A DNA stretch of 10,940 nt from Candidatus Dadabacteria bacterium (GCA_020054175.1 JAGVLR010000261.1:1-10940), one strand, 5' to 3'. Shown: positions 1 through 6,868, numbered from the stretch's first letter. Numbers and translations are program-made. Notes: generated from the sequence alone by a model not told the origin.

Positions 1-11
1 ACTACGTGTGT

Positions 12-39
12 TTGCCACCGCCCCTAATATTCAGATAAT
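12..39 (+). promoter_or_regulatory. Putative sigma70-type promoter of alr
   Basis: TTGCCA (12-17) resembles a -35 box with one mismatch to TTGACA. After a 16-base spacer comes GATAAT (34-39), one mismatch to TATAAT. Transcription would start near base 46, about six bases before the alr ATG at 52, so the mRNA would be nearly leaderless. This fits the lack of any Shine-Dalgarno sequence there. The call rests on pattern matching alone. Confidence 0.5.
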
Positions 40-51
40 CTAATACGGGAT

Positions 52-1140
52 ATGCGACCGACCTGGGCTGAGATCAACCTTGACTCCCTGATTCACAACT
101 TCGGCATTCTAAAGGCCCTGCTCGGGCCGGGTGTCGCCGTGCTTTCTGTAGTAAAGGCGGATGCTTACGGGCACGGGGCCGTCGAGGTCGCCGGGGCTCT
201 GGCCGAAGCCGGGACAGAAATGCTCGGCGTCGCCACCGTCGAGGAAGCCGTCGAGCTCAGGGACTACGGCCTCGAGCTCCCTATACTCCTCCTCGGGGGC
301 ATAAGGCCGGAAGAGGCCTGGGTGGCAGTCGAGCATTCGCTAACGCCTACAATATATTCACTCGAAACGGCGAAGACCCTCGATTACGAGTCCGCACGCG
401 CCGACAAGCGCACTCCCTATCACCTCAAAATCGACACCGGCATGGCCCGGCTTGGCGTGGACGCGCCCGACGCCGGGGAATTCGCCGCCGCTCTTGCGGG
501 ATTTACCAACATCTACATGGAAGGCATATTCACTCACCTGGCCTCGGCTTTCCTCGAAACGCCGGAGACGACGGACGAGCAGCTCGCCCTCTTCGCGGAG
601 GCCGTGCGAGCCGTCAGGGAAAACGGGCACAATCCCGGTTACGTACACTCCGCTAACAGCGTCGCCGCGGTACGCTTCCCCGCCTCGCGGATGGACCTTG
701 TAAGGCCCGGGATCATGCTCTACGGCGCGGGCGTCGAAGGCGTGCCAGGCCTCCGGCCCGTCATGAAGCTCAAAACCCGGATAATACAGGTGAAGAAAGT
801 CCCCAAAGGAACAAAAGTCAGCTACGGCGGCACATACGTGACCGAAAAACCGTCCGTCATCGCGACCCTGCCTATAGGCTATGCCGACGGATACTCGAGG
901 AGCCACTCGAACAGGGCGAAAGTATCCATAAAGGGAGGGCTAGCGCCTGTCGCCGGGGCCGTCTGCATGGACCTCACCATGATAGACGTCACGGAGATAC
1001 CGGGGGCTTCAGTGGGGGACGAGGTAGTCCTCTTCGGGGACGAAAATGTCTCGGCGGATGCAGCCGCGAGGTGGGCCGATACCATCTCCTACGAAATACT
1101 CTCGACGACCGGGAAACGCATCCCGCGAAGGTACGTATGA
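52..1140 (+). CDS. alr: Alanine racemase (PLP-dependent)
   Basis: Interconverts L- and D-alanine in the cytoplasm and so supplies D-alanine for peptidoglycan. The 362-residue length is normal for the family. The fold-type III PLP barrel comes first, with the cofactor lysine K35 in VVKADAYGHG and the MARLG motif containing R133. The carboxy-terminal beta domain contains Y258 (SYGG), which I align with the catalytic tyrosine Y265 of the Geobacillus enzyme. It also has PIGYADGY, CMD (M306), and Y347 near the substrate entrance. All key residues are present. The start is firm: the protein opens RPTWAEINLDSL, the usual family opening, and an in-frame stop at 25-27 leaves no upstream ATG, GTG or TTG. 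No ribosome-binding site is visible. The next gene begins 69 bases downstream on the same strand and may be separately transcribed. Confidence 0.96.
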   Translation: MRPTWAEINLDSLIHNFGILKALLGPGVAVLSVVKADAYGHGAVEVAGALAEAGTEMLGVATVEEAVELRDYGLELPILLLGGIRPEEAWVAVEHSLTPTIYSLETAKTLDYESARADKRTPYHLKIDTGMARLGVDAPDAGEFAAALAGFTNIYMEGIFTHLASAFLETPETTDEQLALFAEAVRAVRENGHNPGYVHSANSVAAVRFPASRMDLVRPGIMLYGAGVEGVPGLRPVMKLKTRIIQVKKVPKGTKVSYGGTYVTEKPSVIATLPIGYADGYSRSHSNRAKVSIKGGLAPVAGAVCMDLTMIDVTEIPGASVGDEVVLFGDENVSADAAARWADTISYEILSTTGKRIPRRYV

Positions 1141-1203
1141 CCCTCGCTAATTTCCCATAATTTCTTAAATTAAATAGATATTAGGGCTGAGTAAGTTAAA
1201 TTT

Positions 1204-1209
1204 AAGGAG
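1204..1209 (+). promoter_or_regulatory. Shine-Dalgarno that questions the start of the repeat-protein gene
   Basis: AAGGAG touches the ATG at 1210 with no spacer, which is too close for normal initiation there. An in-frame TTG at 1219 lies nine bases from it, a good spacing. However, starting at TTG removes the only basic residue (R2) of the signal-peptide amino-terminal region. Either start is possible. I see no convincing -35/-10 pair in the AT-rich gap 1141-1209. Confidence 0.55.
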
Positions 1210-2880
1210 ATGCGTTTTTTGAGCGGTATTAATCTCGCGGGGCTTGCGGCCGTCCTTTTCTGCCTTCTTCCCCCGCTTTCGTCACACGGCGAAGAGGTAA
1301 TCAACCTCGGCCCTCTTCTTTATATCGACAGGGACGAGGAAACGGGTACTAAAACCGTGGACGCCATCGGCCCGTTCTTCTCATACAAAAAGACGCCCGA
1401 ATCGACAGAATACGGCTTCAGACCGATTTTCTACGATTTCGAGGAAGAAGACCGCGACAGGTCAAGCTTCGACTTTCTCTATCCCCTCTATACGCAGCGG
1501 AATTTCGAAGGCGATATGAAGCTCCAGCTTCTGACATATCTCTTCTACTACAAGTCGGACCTCCGTCCGAGCGGGTTCAGGGAATACGAGTACACGCTCA
1601 TCCCTTTTCTCTTCGGCCGTAAGGACGAGCAGGGCGAGAAGAGCTTCTTCGCCTTTTTTCCGTTCTACGGAACACTCAAGCACAAATACGGCAAGGACGA
1701 GATAAGCTTCGTCCTCTTCCCGCTTTATCTCAAGACCAGGCAGGAGGGCATGACGAACCAGAATTTCATATGGCCCTTCTTCGGCGCGTATTCCGGCGAC
1801 GGCGTTTCCGGCGGGCGCTTCTGGCCGTTTTACGGCATAAGGCAAAAAGGGGACGACTTCAAGGACGAGTTCGCCCTCTGGCCTATATACATGCACAGAG
1901 AGAAGGACTTCTACGGCCAGCGCGTATCGTCGACGGCATTTCTCCCGTTCTACTATTCGGTGGACATGCCGGGGAGGACGCAGCGAACATACCTGTGGCC
2001 GTTCATAAACATCGTCGAGAATACCGCCAAGGATTACAGGCGCTGGGACATCCCCTGGCCGTTCGTCACGATCTCGCGCGGCTCGATACACACGAACAGG
2101 TTCTTCCCGCTCTACGCTCAGCGGACAGAGAAGAACTACGAAACGGGCTCGTTCCTCTGGCCGATGTACTGGTACAGGAAGTTCGTTTTCAGCGACTACG
2201 AAAGGAAGAAAACCGTCGGCGGTTTGTTTTTCGTGAAGAGCACTACGGACACTCCTATTAAGGAAGGAGGGAAGAGCGGAAAGTCGGTTCATCTCTGGCC
2301 GTTCTTCAGCTACTACACCGCGCCCGACGGCACGAGCAGGATGCATTTCCTCTCGATACTCGAAACCTTCCTCGCCGACAATCCACCGACGGCGCGCAAC
2401 TGGTCGCCGCTCTGGCATATAGCTGTCTGGCAGATGGACGCCGAGGGCAACCAGATGTCGTCAATCCTCTGGAACACGATACGGACGGAAAGGACGGAAA
2501 CGTCGATGAAGTTCGAGTTGAGGCCGATCATTCCGGTGATATCATTTGAGAAGTCCGAAGAGCGCTCGAAGTTTTATCTCCTCGGCGGGCTTCTCGGATA
2601 CAAGTCCGAGGCCGGAAGGAATATAATGAAATTCCTCTACGTGCCCATACCCGTCGGAGGAAGCGGTGAAGACGCAGGCCCGGAAACGGTTTCGGAAAAA
2701 AGCCATTTGGCCGCGCCCGTGTTCAGGCCGGGGTTTTCGGGGGCTCTCGGCGAGGGGAACGTTTTTACCGGATATTTTTTAAGGGATAAGGCGCTCGATT
2801 TCGAAGAAATATATAATAATGGTGATGACGAAAAGCCGATCAAGGCAGCGATGGAAGACGGCTCACGAGGAGGCTCCTAG
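1210..2880 (+). CDS. Exported aromatic-proline repeat protein heading the mla operon; family not recognised
   Basis: I do not recognise a named family. The 556-residue product opens with a probable signal peptide: R2, then a hydrophobic stretch at about residues 9-23, and possible cleavage after G27. The body repeats a hydrophobic/aromatic-Pro-aromatic motif (WPFF, WPFY, FPLY, WPIY and similar) with prolines at 35, 55, 72, 92, 132, 151, 171, 189, 206, 225, 246, 264, 284, 300, 318 and 364. That is a step of about 19 residues, with degenerate units near 112 and 340. Charged segments separate the motifs. After residue 370 the motif fades, and the last ~80 residues are less aromatic. Such a period suits repeated beta-strands, as in an outer-membrane barrel or beta-solenoid, but this is inference. 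Its stop lies three bases before mlaE, so it is very probably co-transcribed with the lipid transporter and may be its periplasmic or outer-membrane partner. A TTG start at 1219 is possible. Confidence 0.8.
   Translation: MRFLSGINLAGLAAVLFCLLPPLSSHGEEVINLGPLLYIDRDEETGTKTVDAIGPFFSYKKTPESTEYGFRPIFYDFEEEDRDRSSFDFLYPLYTQRNFEGDMKLQLLTYLFYYKSDLRPSGFREYEYTLIPFLFGRKDEQGEKSFFAFFPFYGTLKHKYGKDEISFVLFPLYLKTRQEGMTNQNFIWPFFGAYSGDGVSGGRFWPFYGIRQKGDDFKDEFALWPIYMHREKDFYGQRVSSTAFLPFYYSVDMPGRTQRTYLWPFINIVENTAKDYRRWDIPWPFVTISRGSIHTNRFFPLYAQRTEKNYETGSFLWPMYWYRKFVFSDYERKKTVGGLFFVKSTTDTPIKEGGKSGKSVHLWPFFSYYTAPDGTSRMHFLSILETFLADNPPTARNWSPLWHIAVWQMDAEGNQMSSILWNTIRTERTETSMKFELRPIIPVISFEKSEERSKFYLLGGLLGYKSEAGRNIMKFLYVPIPVGGSGEDAGPETVSEKSHLAAPVFRPGFSGALGEGNVFTGYFLRDKALDFEEIYNNGDDEKPIKAAMEDGSRGGS
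1303..2313 (+). repeat. About eighteen tandem ~19-residue protein repeats with an aromatic-Pro-aromatic core
   Basis: These are protein-level repeats inside the 1210-2880 gene, covering about residues 32-368. Spacing between successive core prolines is 16-21 residues where every unit is intact. Two gaps of 40 and 46 residues each contain a proline-less unit (LFYY near 112, GLFF near 338). The underlying DNA has diverged, so this is an old repeat and not a recent DNA duplication. Confidence 0.8.
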
Positions 2881-2883
2881 AGG

Positions 2884-3651
2884 ATGAACGGCGTTATGTC
2901 ATTCTTCAGGGTAACGGGGGGGCTCGTAAGCCTCCTCATGGAAACCCTCTACTGGTGTAAGTCCGTCTTCAAGAACACCGACAAGATAACGGACCAGCTC
3001 CTCGTAATCGGGTACCAGACGCTCCCGGTCGGCGCGCTCATCGCCCTCTTTTCGGGGGGCGTGCTCGCGCTCCAGGCCGGGCCGACGCTGGCCCAGTTCG
3101 GCATCGAGGAAAACGTCGGCGGCCTCGTCGGGCTTTCGCTCGTGAAGGAGATCGGGCCCGTCATGGCCGCTATACTCGTCGCCGGAAGGGTGGGATCCGC
3201 GATGGCTGCGGAGCTTGCGTCGATGAGCGTCTACGAAGAGATTGACGCGCTCAAGACGATGGACATAAATCCTCTCCGCTATCTCGTCATGCCGCGGTTC
3301 ATAGCGACAGTCCTCGCGCTTCCCGTGCTCGTCATTTACATGGACGTGATAGGGTGGTTCGGCGGGGCTATCGTGGCGGCCGTCAACCCGGACGTCCACC
3401 TCTCGTTTACGGTTTATTACCGGAACCTGTCGGAGCTCGTCGACTTCACGGCGTTCGTGAACGGGCTCATAAAGGCTGCGGTGTTCGGCGTCATAATATC
3501 GATTGTCTGCTGCTACGTCGGGCTTAAAACGAAGGGCGGCCCGAGGGAAATCGGAACGTCCGTGACGAAAGCGGTAGTGCTGTCGTTCGTTCTGGTGCTT
3601 GTGTTCGATTACTACGTGACCAGGATTTTGTTATTCCTCAATATTGATTAG
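2884..3651 (+). CDS. mlaE: MlaE-family ABC transporter permease
   Basis: Inner-membrane permease of an MCE-type lipid ABC transporter, pairing with the ATPase and MCE protein encoded next. The 255-residue length is typical. Family landmarks are present. KEIGPVMAAILVAGRVGSA (88-106) runs into AAELASM (108-114). YEEIDAL (117-123) and NPLRYLVMPR (129-138) follow. GGPREIGTSVTKAVVLS (218-234) precedes the last membrane segment, LVLVFDYYVT. Several hydrophobic segments are evident, at about 48-66, 92-101, 138-165 and 190-212, plus the one near the C terminus. A strong Shine-Dalgarno, GAGGAGG at 2867-2873, lies inside the end of the preceding gene, ten bases before the ATG, which implies translational coupling. 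A second Met at residue 5 is an alternative start. The gene order E-F-D differs from the F-E-D-C-B order of E. coli. Confidence 0.93.
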   Translation: MNGVMSFFRVTGGLVSLLMETLYWCKSVFKNTDKITDQLLVIGYQTLPVGALIALFSGGVLALQAGPTLAQFGIEENVGGLVGLSLVKEIGPVMAAILVAGRVGSAMAAELASMSVYEEIDALKTMDINPLRYLVMPRFIATVLALPVLVIYMDVIGWFGGAIVAAVNPDVHLSFTVYYRNLSELVDFTAFVNGLIKAAVFGVIISIVCCYVGLKTKGGPREIGTSVTKAVVLSFVLVLVFDYYVTRILLFLNID

Positions 3652-3662
3652 ACTAATGACCT

Positions 3663-4517
3663 ATGGCTGAACAGGAAGGAATACGCAGGGAAAACGGCGG
3701 TAACGGGGGGCTCGGCGCAGCGGGGCGGGAGGGAAACCACGCGGGTAACGTCCTTCTCGGATACCTCAAATCGGCCCCGGTCGGGGTCAATATCTCCGGC
3801 CTCACAAAATCCTTCGGCCAGAACCGCGTCCTGAAAGGCGTCGACCTCGGGATAGAACCCGGGGAGACGGTCGTCATACTTGGCAAAAGCGGCACGGGGA
3901 AAAGCGTCCTCCTCCGCCACATAATCGGGCTCGAAAGGCCGGACGGAGGCTCGATACTCATCGGCGGAGAGCCGGTGGAATACGATGCGCCGGGAAAGGG
4001 CGAGCATGTCGTCGCGATGGTTTTCCAGAGCTCGGCCCTGTTCAATTCTCTCACGGTGGCGGACAACGTGGGCCTCTATTTAAAGGAGCACAAGGTTTTC
4101 AAGGACGACGGGAAAGTCAGGCAGATCGTATCGAGCGCGCTCGAGATAGTCGGCCTTTCGGAGAAAGAGGACGTCATGCCGTCGGTGCTTTCGGGCGGCA
4201 TGAAGCGGAGGGTCGCAACAGCGCGCGCGCTGGTCATGAACCCCGACCTCCTTCTTTTCGACGAGCCCACCGCCGGGCTCGACCCGATGATGACACGCAC
4301 CATCGGCGACCTCATACTGGACCTCAAGCAGAAAGTCGAAATGACGCAGATAGTGGTCACCCACGACATCGACCTCGCGTTTTACGTCGCCGACCGCATA
4401 GCCGTACTCAGCGAGGGGAGGATAATCGAATTCGGCCCGCCGGAGCAGATAAGAGACTGCGCGAAGCATGCGGTTCAGGAATTCATTACCCCCCAGTTCG
4501 GAGAAAACAGGAGGTAG
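3663..4517 (+). CDS. mlaF: MlaF-family ABC transporter ATP-binding protein
   Basis: Cytoplasmic ATPase that powers the MlaE permease. All nucleotide-binding elements are intact: Walker A GKSGTGKS (74-81), Q-loop Q122 in VFQSSALF, the signature LSGGMKRR (176-183; LSGGM is typical of the MlaF branch), Walker B LLLFDE (196-201), a D-loop in TAGLD, and the switch histidine H234. The ABC domain begins near residue 42. The first ~40 residues form a Gly/Asn/Glu-rich extension without predicted structure, and the usual family product is shorter at this end. No alternative ATG, GTG or TTG lies between residue 1 and the domain, and no clear Shine-Dalgarno precedes 3663. Initiation may depend on coupling to mlaE, which ends 11 bases upstream. 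The end of the gene carries the ribosome-binding site of mlaD. Confidence 0.93.
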   Translation: MAEQEGIRRENGGNGGLGAAGREGNHAGNVLLGYLKSAPVGVNISGLTKSFGQNRVLKGVDLGIEPGETVVILGKSGTGKSVLLRHIIGLERPDGGSILIGGEPVEYDAPGKGEHVVAMVFQSSALFNSLTVADNVGLYLKEHKVFKDDGKVRQIVSSALEIVGLSEKEDVMPSVLSGGMKRRVATARALVMNPDLLLFDEPTAGLDPMMTRTIGDLILDLKQKVEMTQIVVTHDIDLAFYVADRIAVLSEGRIIEFGPPEQIRDCAKHAVQEFITPQFGENRR

Positions 4518-4523
4518 TCTTAC

Positions 4524-5516
4524 ATGAACAAGCATGTGAAGGTCGGAATCTTCTTCGTAGCCGGGCTCGTCATACTGCTCGCCGTTTTCGATTTCCTGGG
4601 GGACATACCGTTCATGAGGAGCGACTACAAGCTCAAGACGTACTTCCAGTCGATAGGCGAGCTGAGGGTGGGAAATCCGGTCAAGCTCGAAGGGTATGAG
4701 ATCGGAAAGGTGTCGAAGATCAGCCTCGCCGAGAGGAAGATAGAGGTCGTTCTGACAGTCGACAAGAAGGCCGGAGTGCGTAAAGATTCGCTGGCGACAA
4801 TCAGGCTGACAAGCCTCCTCGGCACGAGCTATATTAATGTTTCTTTCGGCACGCCCGAGAGCCCGCTCGCGGAATCCGGCGATACGCTCCCGAGCCAGGA
4901 ACCCGCAGACATAAACGACATACTGGCAAAGGTCGACTCCGCCGTCGGGTCTATCGAATCGGCCCTCGGCGCGTTCGACGTCCTCGGCGATAATAAAGAA
5001 AATCTTACGAAGATAGTCACCAACCTCGACCTCATCCTCGAAGGTCTCCAGAAAGGGGAGGGCACCTTCGGGAAGCTCCTCAAGGACGATGCTGTTTACG
5101 ACGAAGCGAAAGGGGCGCTCGCCAACATAAACGAAATAATCGAATCGATAAAATCGGGCAAGGGCACCCTCGGAAAGCTCGTCAACGACGACAAGCTCTA
5201 CGAGGACGCGCGCGCGGCTCTCTCGGGCCTCGGCGACATCTCGGAGAAGCTCAACAATCCGAAAGGCACTATAGGCAAGCTCCTCAACGACGATACGCTC
5301 TACAACGAGGCGACGGGCGCCGCGACGAACCTCCACGACATACTAGAGAAGATCAACTCCGGTCAGGGAACCCTCGGCCAGCTCGTCAACGACGACAAGC
5401 TCTATAAAGACGCGCAGGATACGCTGCTGAAGGTGGACAAAAGCATCGACACCATCGACGACCTCGCTCCTCTGGGCGTATTCGGCACGGCGCTGGGCGT
5501 GGTCACTTTATTCTAG
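4524..5516 (+). CDS. mlaD: MlaD-like MCE-domain substrate-binding protein with a repeat tail
   Basis: Membrane-anchored periplasmic MCE protein that passes phospholipid to or from the MlaE/F complex. An amino-terminal signal anchor lies at about residues 6-24. One MCE domain spans about 35-112 and includes VGNPVKLEGYEIGKV (49-63) and the conserved end SLLGTSYINVSFG (97-109). A likely helical linker follows (about 130-175), then four contiguous 34-residue repeats (178-313) and a short hydrophobic end. A clear Shine-Dalgarno, AGGAGG at 4509-4514, sits nine bases before the ATG and overlaps the end of mlaF. At 330 residues it is much longer than E. coli MlaD (about 183). The extra length is the linker and repeats, which may oligomerise or extend across the periplasm; that role is inference. 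No mlaC or mlaB gene follows. Confidence 0.92.
   Translation: MNKHVKVGIFFVAGLVILLAVFDFLGDIPFMRSDYKLKTYFQSIGELRVGNPVKLEGYEIGKVSKISLAERKIEVVLTVDKKAGVRKDSLATIRLTSLLGTSYINVSFGTPESPLAESGDTLPSQEPADINDILAKVDSAVGSIESALGAFDVLGDNKENLTKIVTNLDLILEGLQKGEGTFGKLLKDDAVYDEAKGALANINEIIESIKSGKGTLGKLVNDDKLYEDARAALSGLGDISEKLNNPKGTIGKLLNDDTLYNEATGAATNLHDILEKINSGQGTLGQLVNDDKLYKDAQDTLLKVDKSIDTIDDLAPLGVFGTALGVVTLF
5055..5462 (+). repeat. Four tandem 102-base (34-residue) repeats in mlaD
   Basis: Units start at 5055, 5157, 5259 and 5361, with no insertions. Each begins G-x-G-T-x-G-x-L (unit 3 begins P-x-G-T), then a D-D pair, then a Tyr at unit position 15, and ends in a helix-like hydrophobic pattern. Units 1 and 3 share GKLL with D-D, and units 2 and 4 share LVNDDKLY. 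Units 2 and 4 have a 25-base identical stretch 204 bases apart, which suggests duplication of a two-unit block. Similar GTLGKLLNDD-type repeats are familiar from MCE proteins of other phyla. Confidence 0.9.
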
Positions 5517-5692
5517 GTGAAGCGCACCTCCCCGGTCGGCTGGTCCATGGTTTTTGCCTGTATTTATTACCTTTTTGGCTGAACCGCCATTCCCCAGCGG
5601 CAAATCGGGCTGATTTTGCGTATTGGACTGCCAAGCCGCTTCGCAGGGGCGTAATAAAACGCCATATTTATTTGCATTTGCGAATAACTCTC
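5517..5692 (+). other. Gene-free spacer after mlaD
   Basis: I see no coding sequence here. It holds two small hairpins. One is AGGTG/CACCT (5515-5529, overlapping the mlaD stop). The other is GGCGT/ACGCC (5648-5663), described separately. No known RNA family or mobile-element end is recognisable. Confidence 0.5.
5648..5675 (+). terminator. Weak terminator-like hairpin downstream of mlaD
   Basis: A five-base-pair stem, GGCGT (5648-5652) with ACGCC (5659-5663), closes a six-base loop. It is followed by an A/T-rich stretch (ATATTTATTT), not a pure T run. It lies about 130 bases after the mlaD stop and just before the next promoter, so it could end the operon transcript. The stem is short and the call is tentative. 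Confidence 0.3.
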
Positions 5693-5720
5693 TTGACATT
5701 CCCCTTCAAAAATGATTAAT
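5693..5720 (+). promoter_or_regulatory. Sigma70-like promoter upstream of the MaoC-type hydratase gene
   Basis: A perfect TTGACA (5693-5698) is followed after 16 bases by ATTAAT (5715-5720), four of six matches to TATAAT. An alternating TA tract (5722-5730) lies just beyond. The start of transcription would be near 5727, leaving a leader of about 236 bases before the ATG at 5963. Confidence 0.55.
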
Positions 5721-5736
5721 CTATATATATAGGGTA

Positions 5737-5862
5737 TCGTGCCGGTGCCTATAGTAAATCAATAACTACAGTATATTCGGCTTACTTCCGGCATGAATCC
5801 GGTGGTCTCGCGCCCCGAAAAAGCCTGGGCCGCCCCGGCATCGTGAATATGTAAGCGGATGC
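5737..5862 (+). ncRNA. Putative structured leader RNA of unknown class
   Basis: Close to the predicted transcript start, TCGTGCCGG (5737-5745) can pair with CCGGCATGA (5788-5796) over nine consecutive base pairs, one of them G-U. Inside, GCC/GGC (5747-5749 with 5779-5781) and TATA/TATA (5750-5753 with 5772-5775) can extend the hairpin. A second CCGGCAT at 5835-5841 could compete for the same 5' strand. Downstream are a CCTGGG/CCCCGG hairpin (5824-5838, one mismatch) and a GCATC/GATGC stem (5838-5842 with 5858-5862). I could not match TPP, SAM, FMN, cobalamin, glycine or cyclic-di-GMP riboswitch cores. It may be a regulatory leader or chance structure. Confidence 0.3.
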
Positions 5863-5962
5863 GGTATGAAATTCGCGCGTGTGGGAGTGGCAAGGGCAGG
5901 AACATCAAAGGGGATAGCGGAGACTAATAACTCGAAATAACGGCAACGGGAGATTTAATAAA

Positions 5963-6868
5963 ATGGGACTTAACAGGGATTACATCGGTAAGGAATTTCC
6001 GCCGCAGGAGCATGTCGTAAAGCCCGAGGAGATAGCGGCATACGCACTCGCCATAGGCTCGCGCAACGCAAGCTTCCTGGGAACAAACGGGTACGACTCC
6101 GGCCTCTCTGTCATAGCCCCCCCGAGCTTCACTGTCACCTATGAGCTTCCGTTCCTGGAGAAGGTCTGGGGCGACCCGGGCCTGAACGGCGGCGAAGAGC
6201 AGGCGAAGAAAAACGTCCTGATGCTCGTCCACGGCGACCAGAACATGAAATTCTACAGGCCCATAAAACCGGGTGATAAGATCAAATACACGGCGAAGAT
6301 AGTCGACATTGAGGACAAGGGTTCGGGCGAGCTTCTTAAACTGAGCGTCCTCAGCACCGACGAAAAGGGCGAGAAGGTAACCGAAAGCGATTGGGGCCTT
6401 TTCATAAGGGGCATCGGAAGCGGAGAGAAGCCGAAAGCGGCCTCTTCCGGGACAAAGCCCGCGCCGGCCGCACCGCCGGAGCCTCCGCCGCTCGCGTTCA
6501 GGGATGTTATACGCGTTCCCGAAGACGTAACCTACAAATACGCAAAAGCCTCCAACGACCACAACCCTATTCACATCGACGAAAAAGTCGCGAAGGAAGC
6601 AGGTCTAAAGGGAATAATAGTTCACGGGCTCTGCACAATGTCCATGACGATGAAATCCATAATCGAAAGCTACCTCGACGCAGATCCCGAAAAGTTGAAG
6701 GCGCTCGGCGTAAGATTCACCGCACCTGTCTATCCCGGCGACACGCTTATAGTTGACGGCTGGGAGACCGGCGAGAAGAACGGCAATTCCTCCATAGCCT
6801 TCGAGGTTACGAGGGAGAGCGACGGAGTGAAGGTGATAAAGGGCGGCACGGCTGAAGCCGCGCTTTAA
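5963..6868 (+). CDS. Double hot-dog MaoC-like (R)-enoyl-CoA hydratase/dehydratase
   Basis: Probably hydrates trans-2-enoyl-CoA (or dehydrates 3-hydroxyacyl thioesters) in the cytoplasm, as hydratase-2 enzymes do. The 301 residues form two hot-dog halves. The amino-terminal half (about 1-150) resembles the MaoC N-terminal dehydratase domain and lacks the catalytic motif. A Pro/Ala-rich linker follows (about 155-177). The carboxy-terminal MaoC half carries the hydratase-2 motif YAKASNDHNPIHID (193-206), with D199, N201 and H204, followed by GLKGIIVHGLCTMSM and VYPGDTL. This layout matches peroxisomal MFE-2 hydratase 2 and similar bacterial enzymes. The substrate cannot be read from the sequence. 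GGGAG at 5948-5952, ten bases before the ATG, supports the start. It is transcribed alone, between its own promoter and a strong terminator. Confidence 0.85.
   Translation: MGLNRDYIGKEFPPQEHVVKPEEIAAYALAIGSRNASFLGTNGYDSGLSVIAPPSFTVTYELPFLEKVWGDPGLNGGEEQAKKNVLMLVHGDQNMKFYRPIKPGDKIKYTAKIVDIEDKGSGELLKLSVLSTDEKGEKVTESDWGLFIRGIGSGEKPKAASSGTKPAPAAPPEPPPLAFRDVIRVPEDVTYKYAKASNDHNPIHIDEKVAKEAGLKGIIVHGLCTMSMTMKSIIESYLDADPEKLKALGVRFTAPVYPGDTLIVDGWETGEKNGNSSIAFEVTRESDGVKVIKGGTAEAAL

Noticed and set aside
4080..5336. A 418-codon open frame on the minus strand, and a 318-codon one at 1462-2418
   Set aside because: Both lie wholly opposite convincing plus-strand genes (mlaF/mlaD and the repeat protein). 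Their translations are low-complexity Arg/Glu/Val-rich strings, as expected from the codon bias of the sense genes, and the minus frame in mlaD simply mirrors its repeats.
5508..5699. A 63-codon minus-strand open frame after mlaD
   Set aside because: No ribosome-binding site, no recognisable motif, and it overlaps the mlaD stop and the promoter at 5693. Chance is sufficient.
5730..5870. Cobalamin riboswitch, suggested by GGTGCC followed by GAATCCGGTGG
   Set aside because: The GGGAA and the CCCCGCAACTG-type core and B12-box spacing are absent, and a MaoC-type hydratase is not a usual target.
5793..5940. Two short open frames in the leader (17 codons from 5793, 24 codons from 5866) as possible leader peptides
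   Set aside because: Neither has a good ribosome-binding site or a telling run of one amino acid, so I cannot support attenuation.
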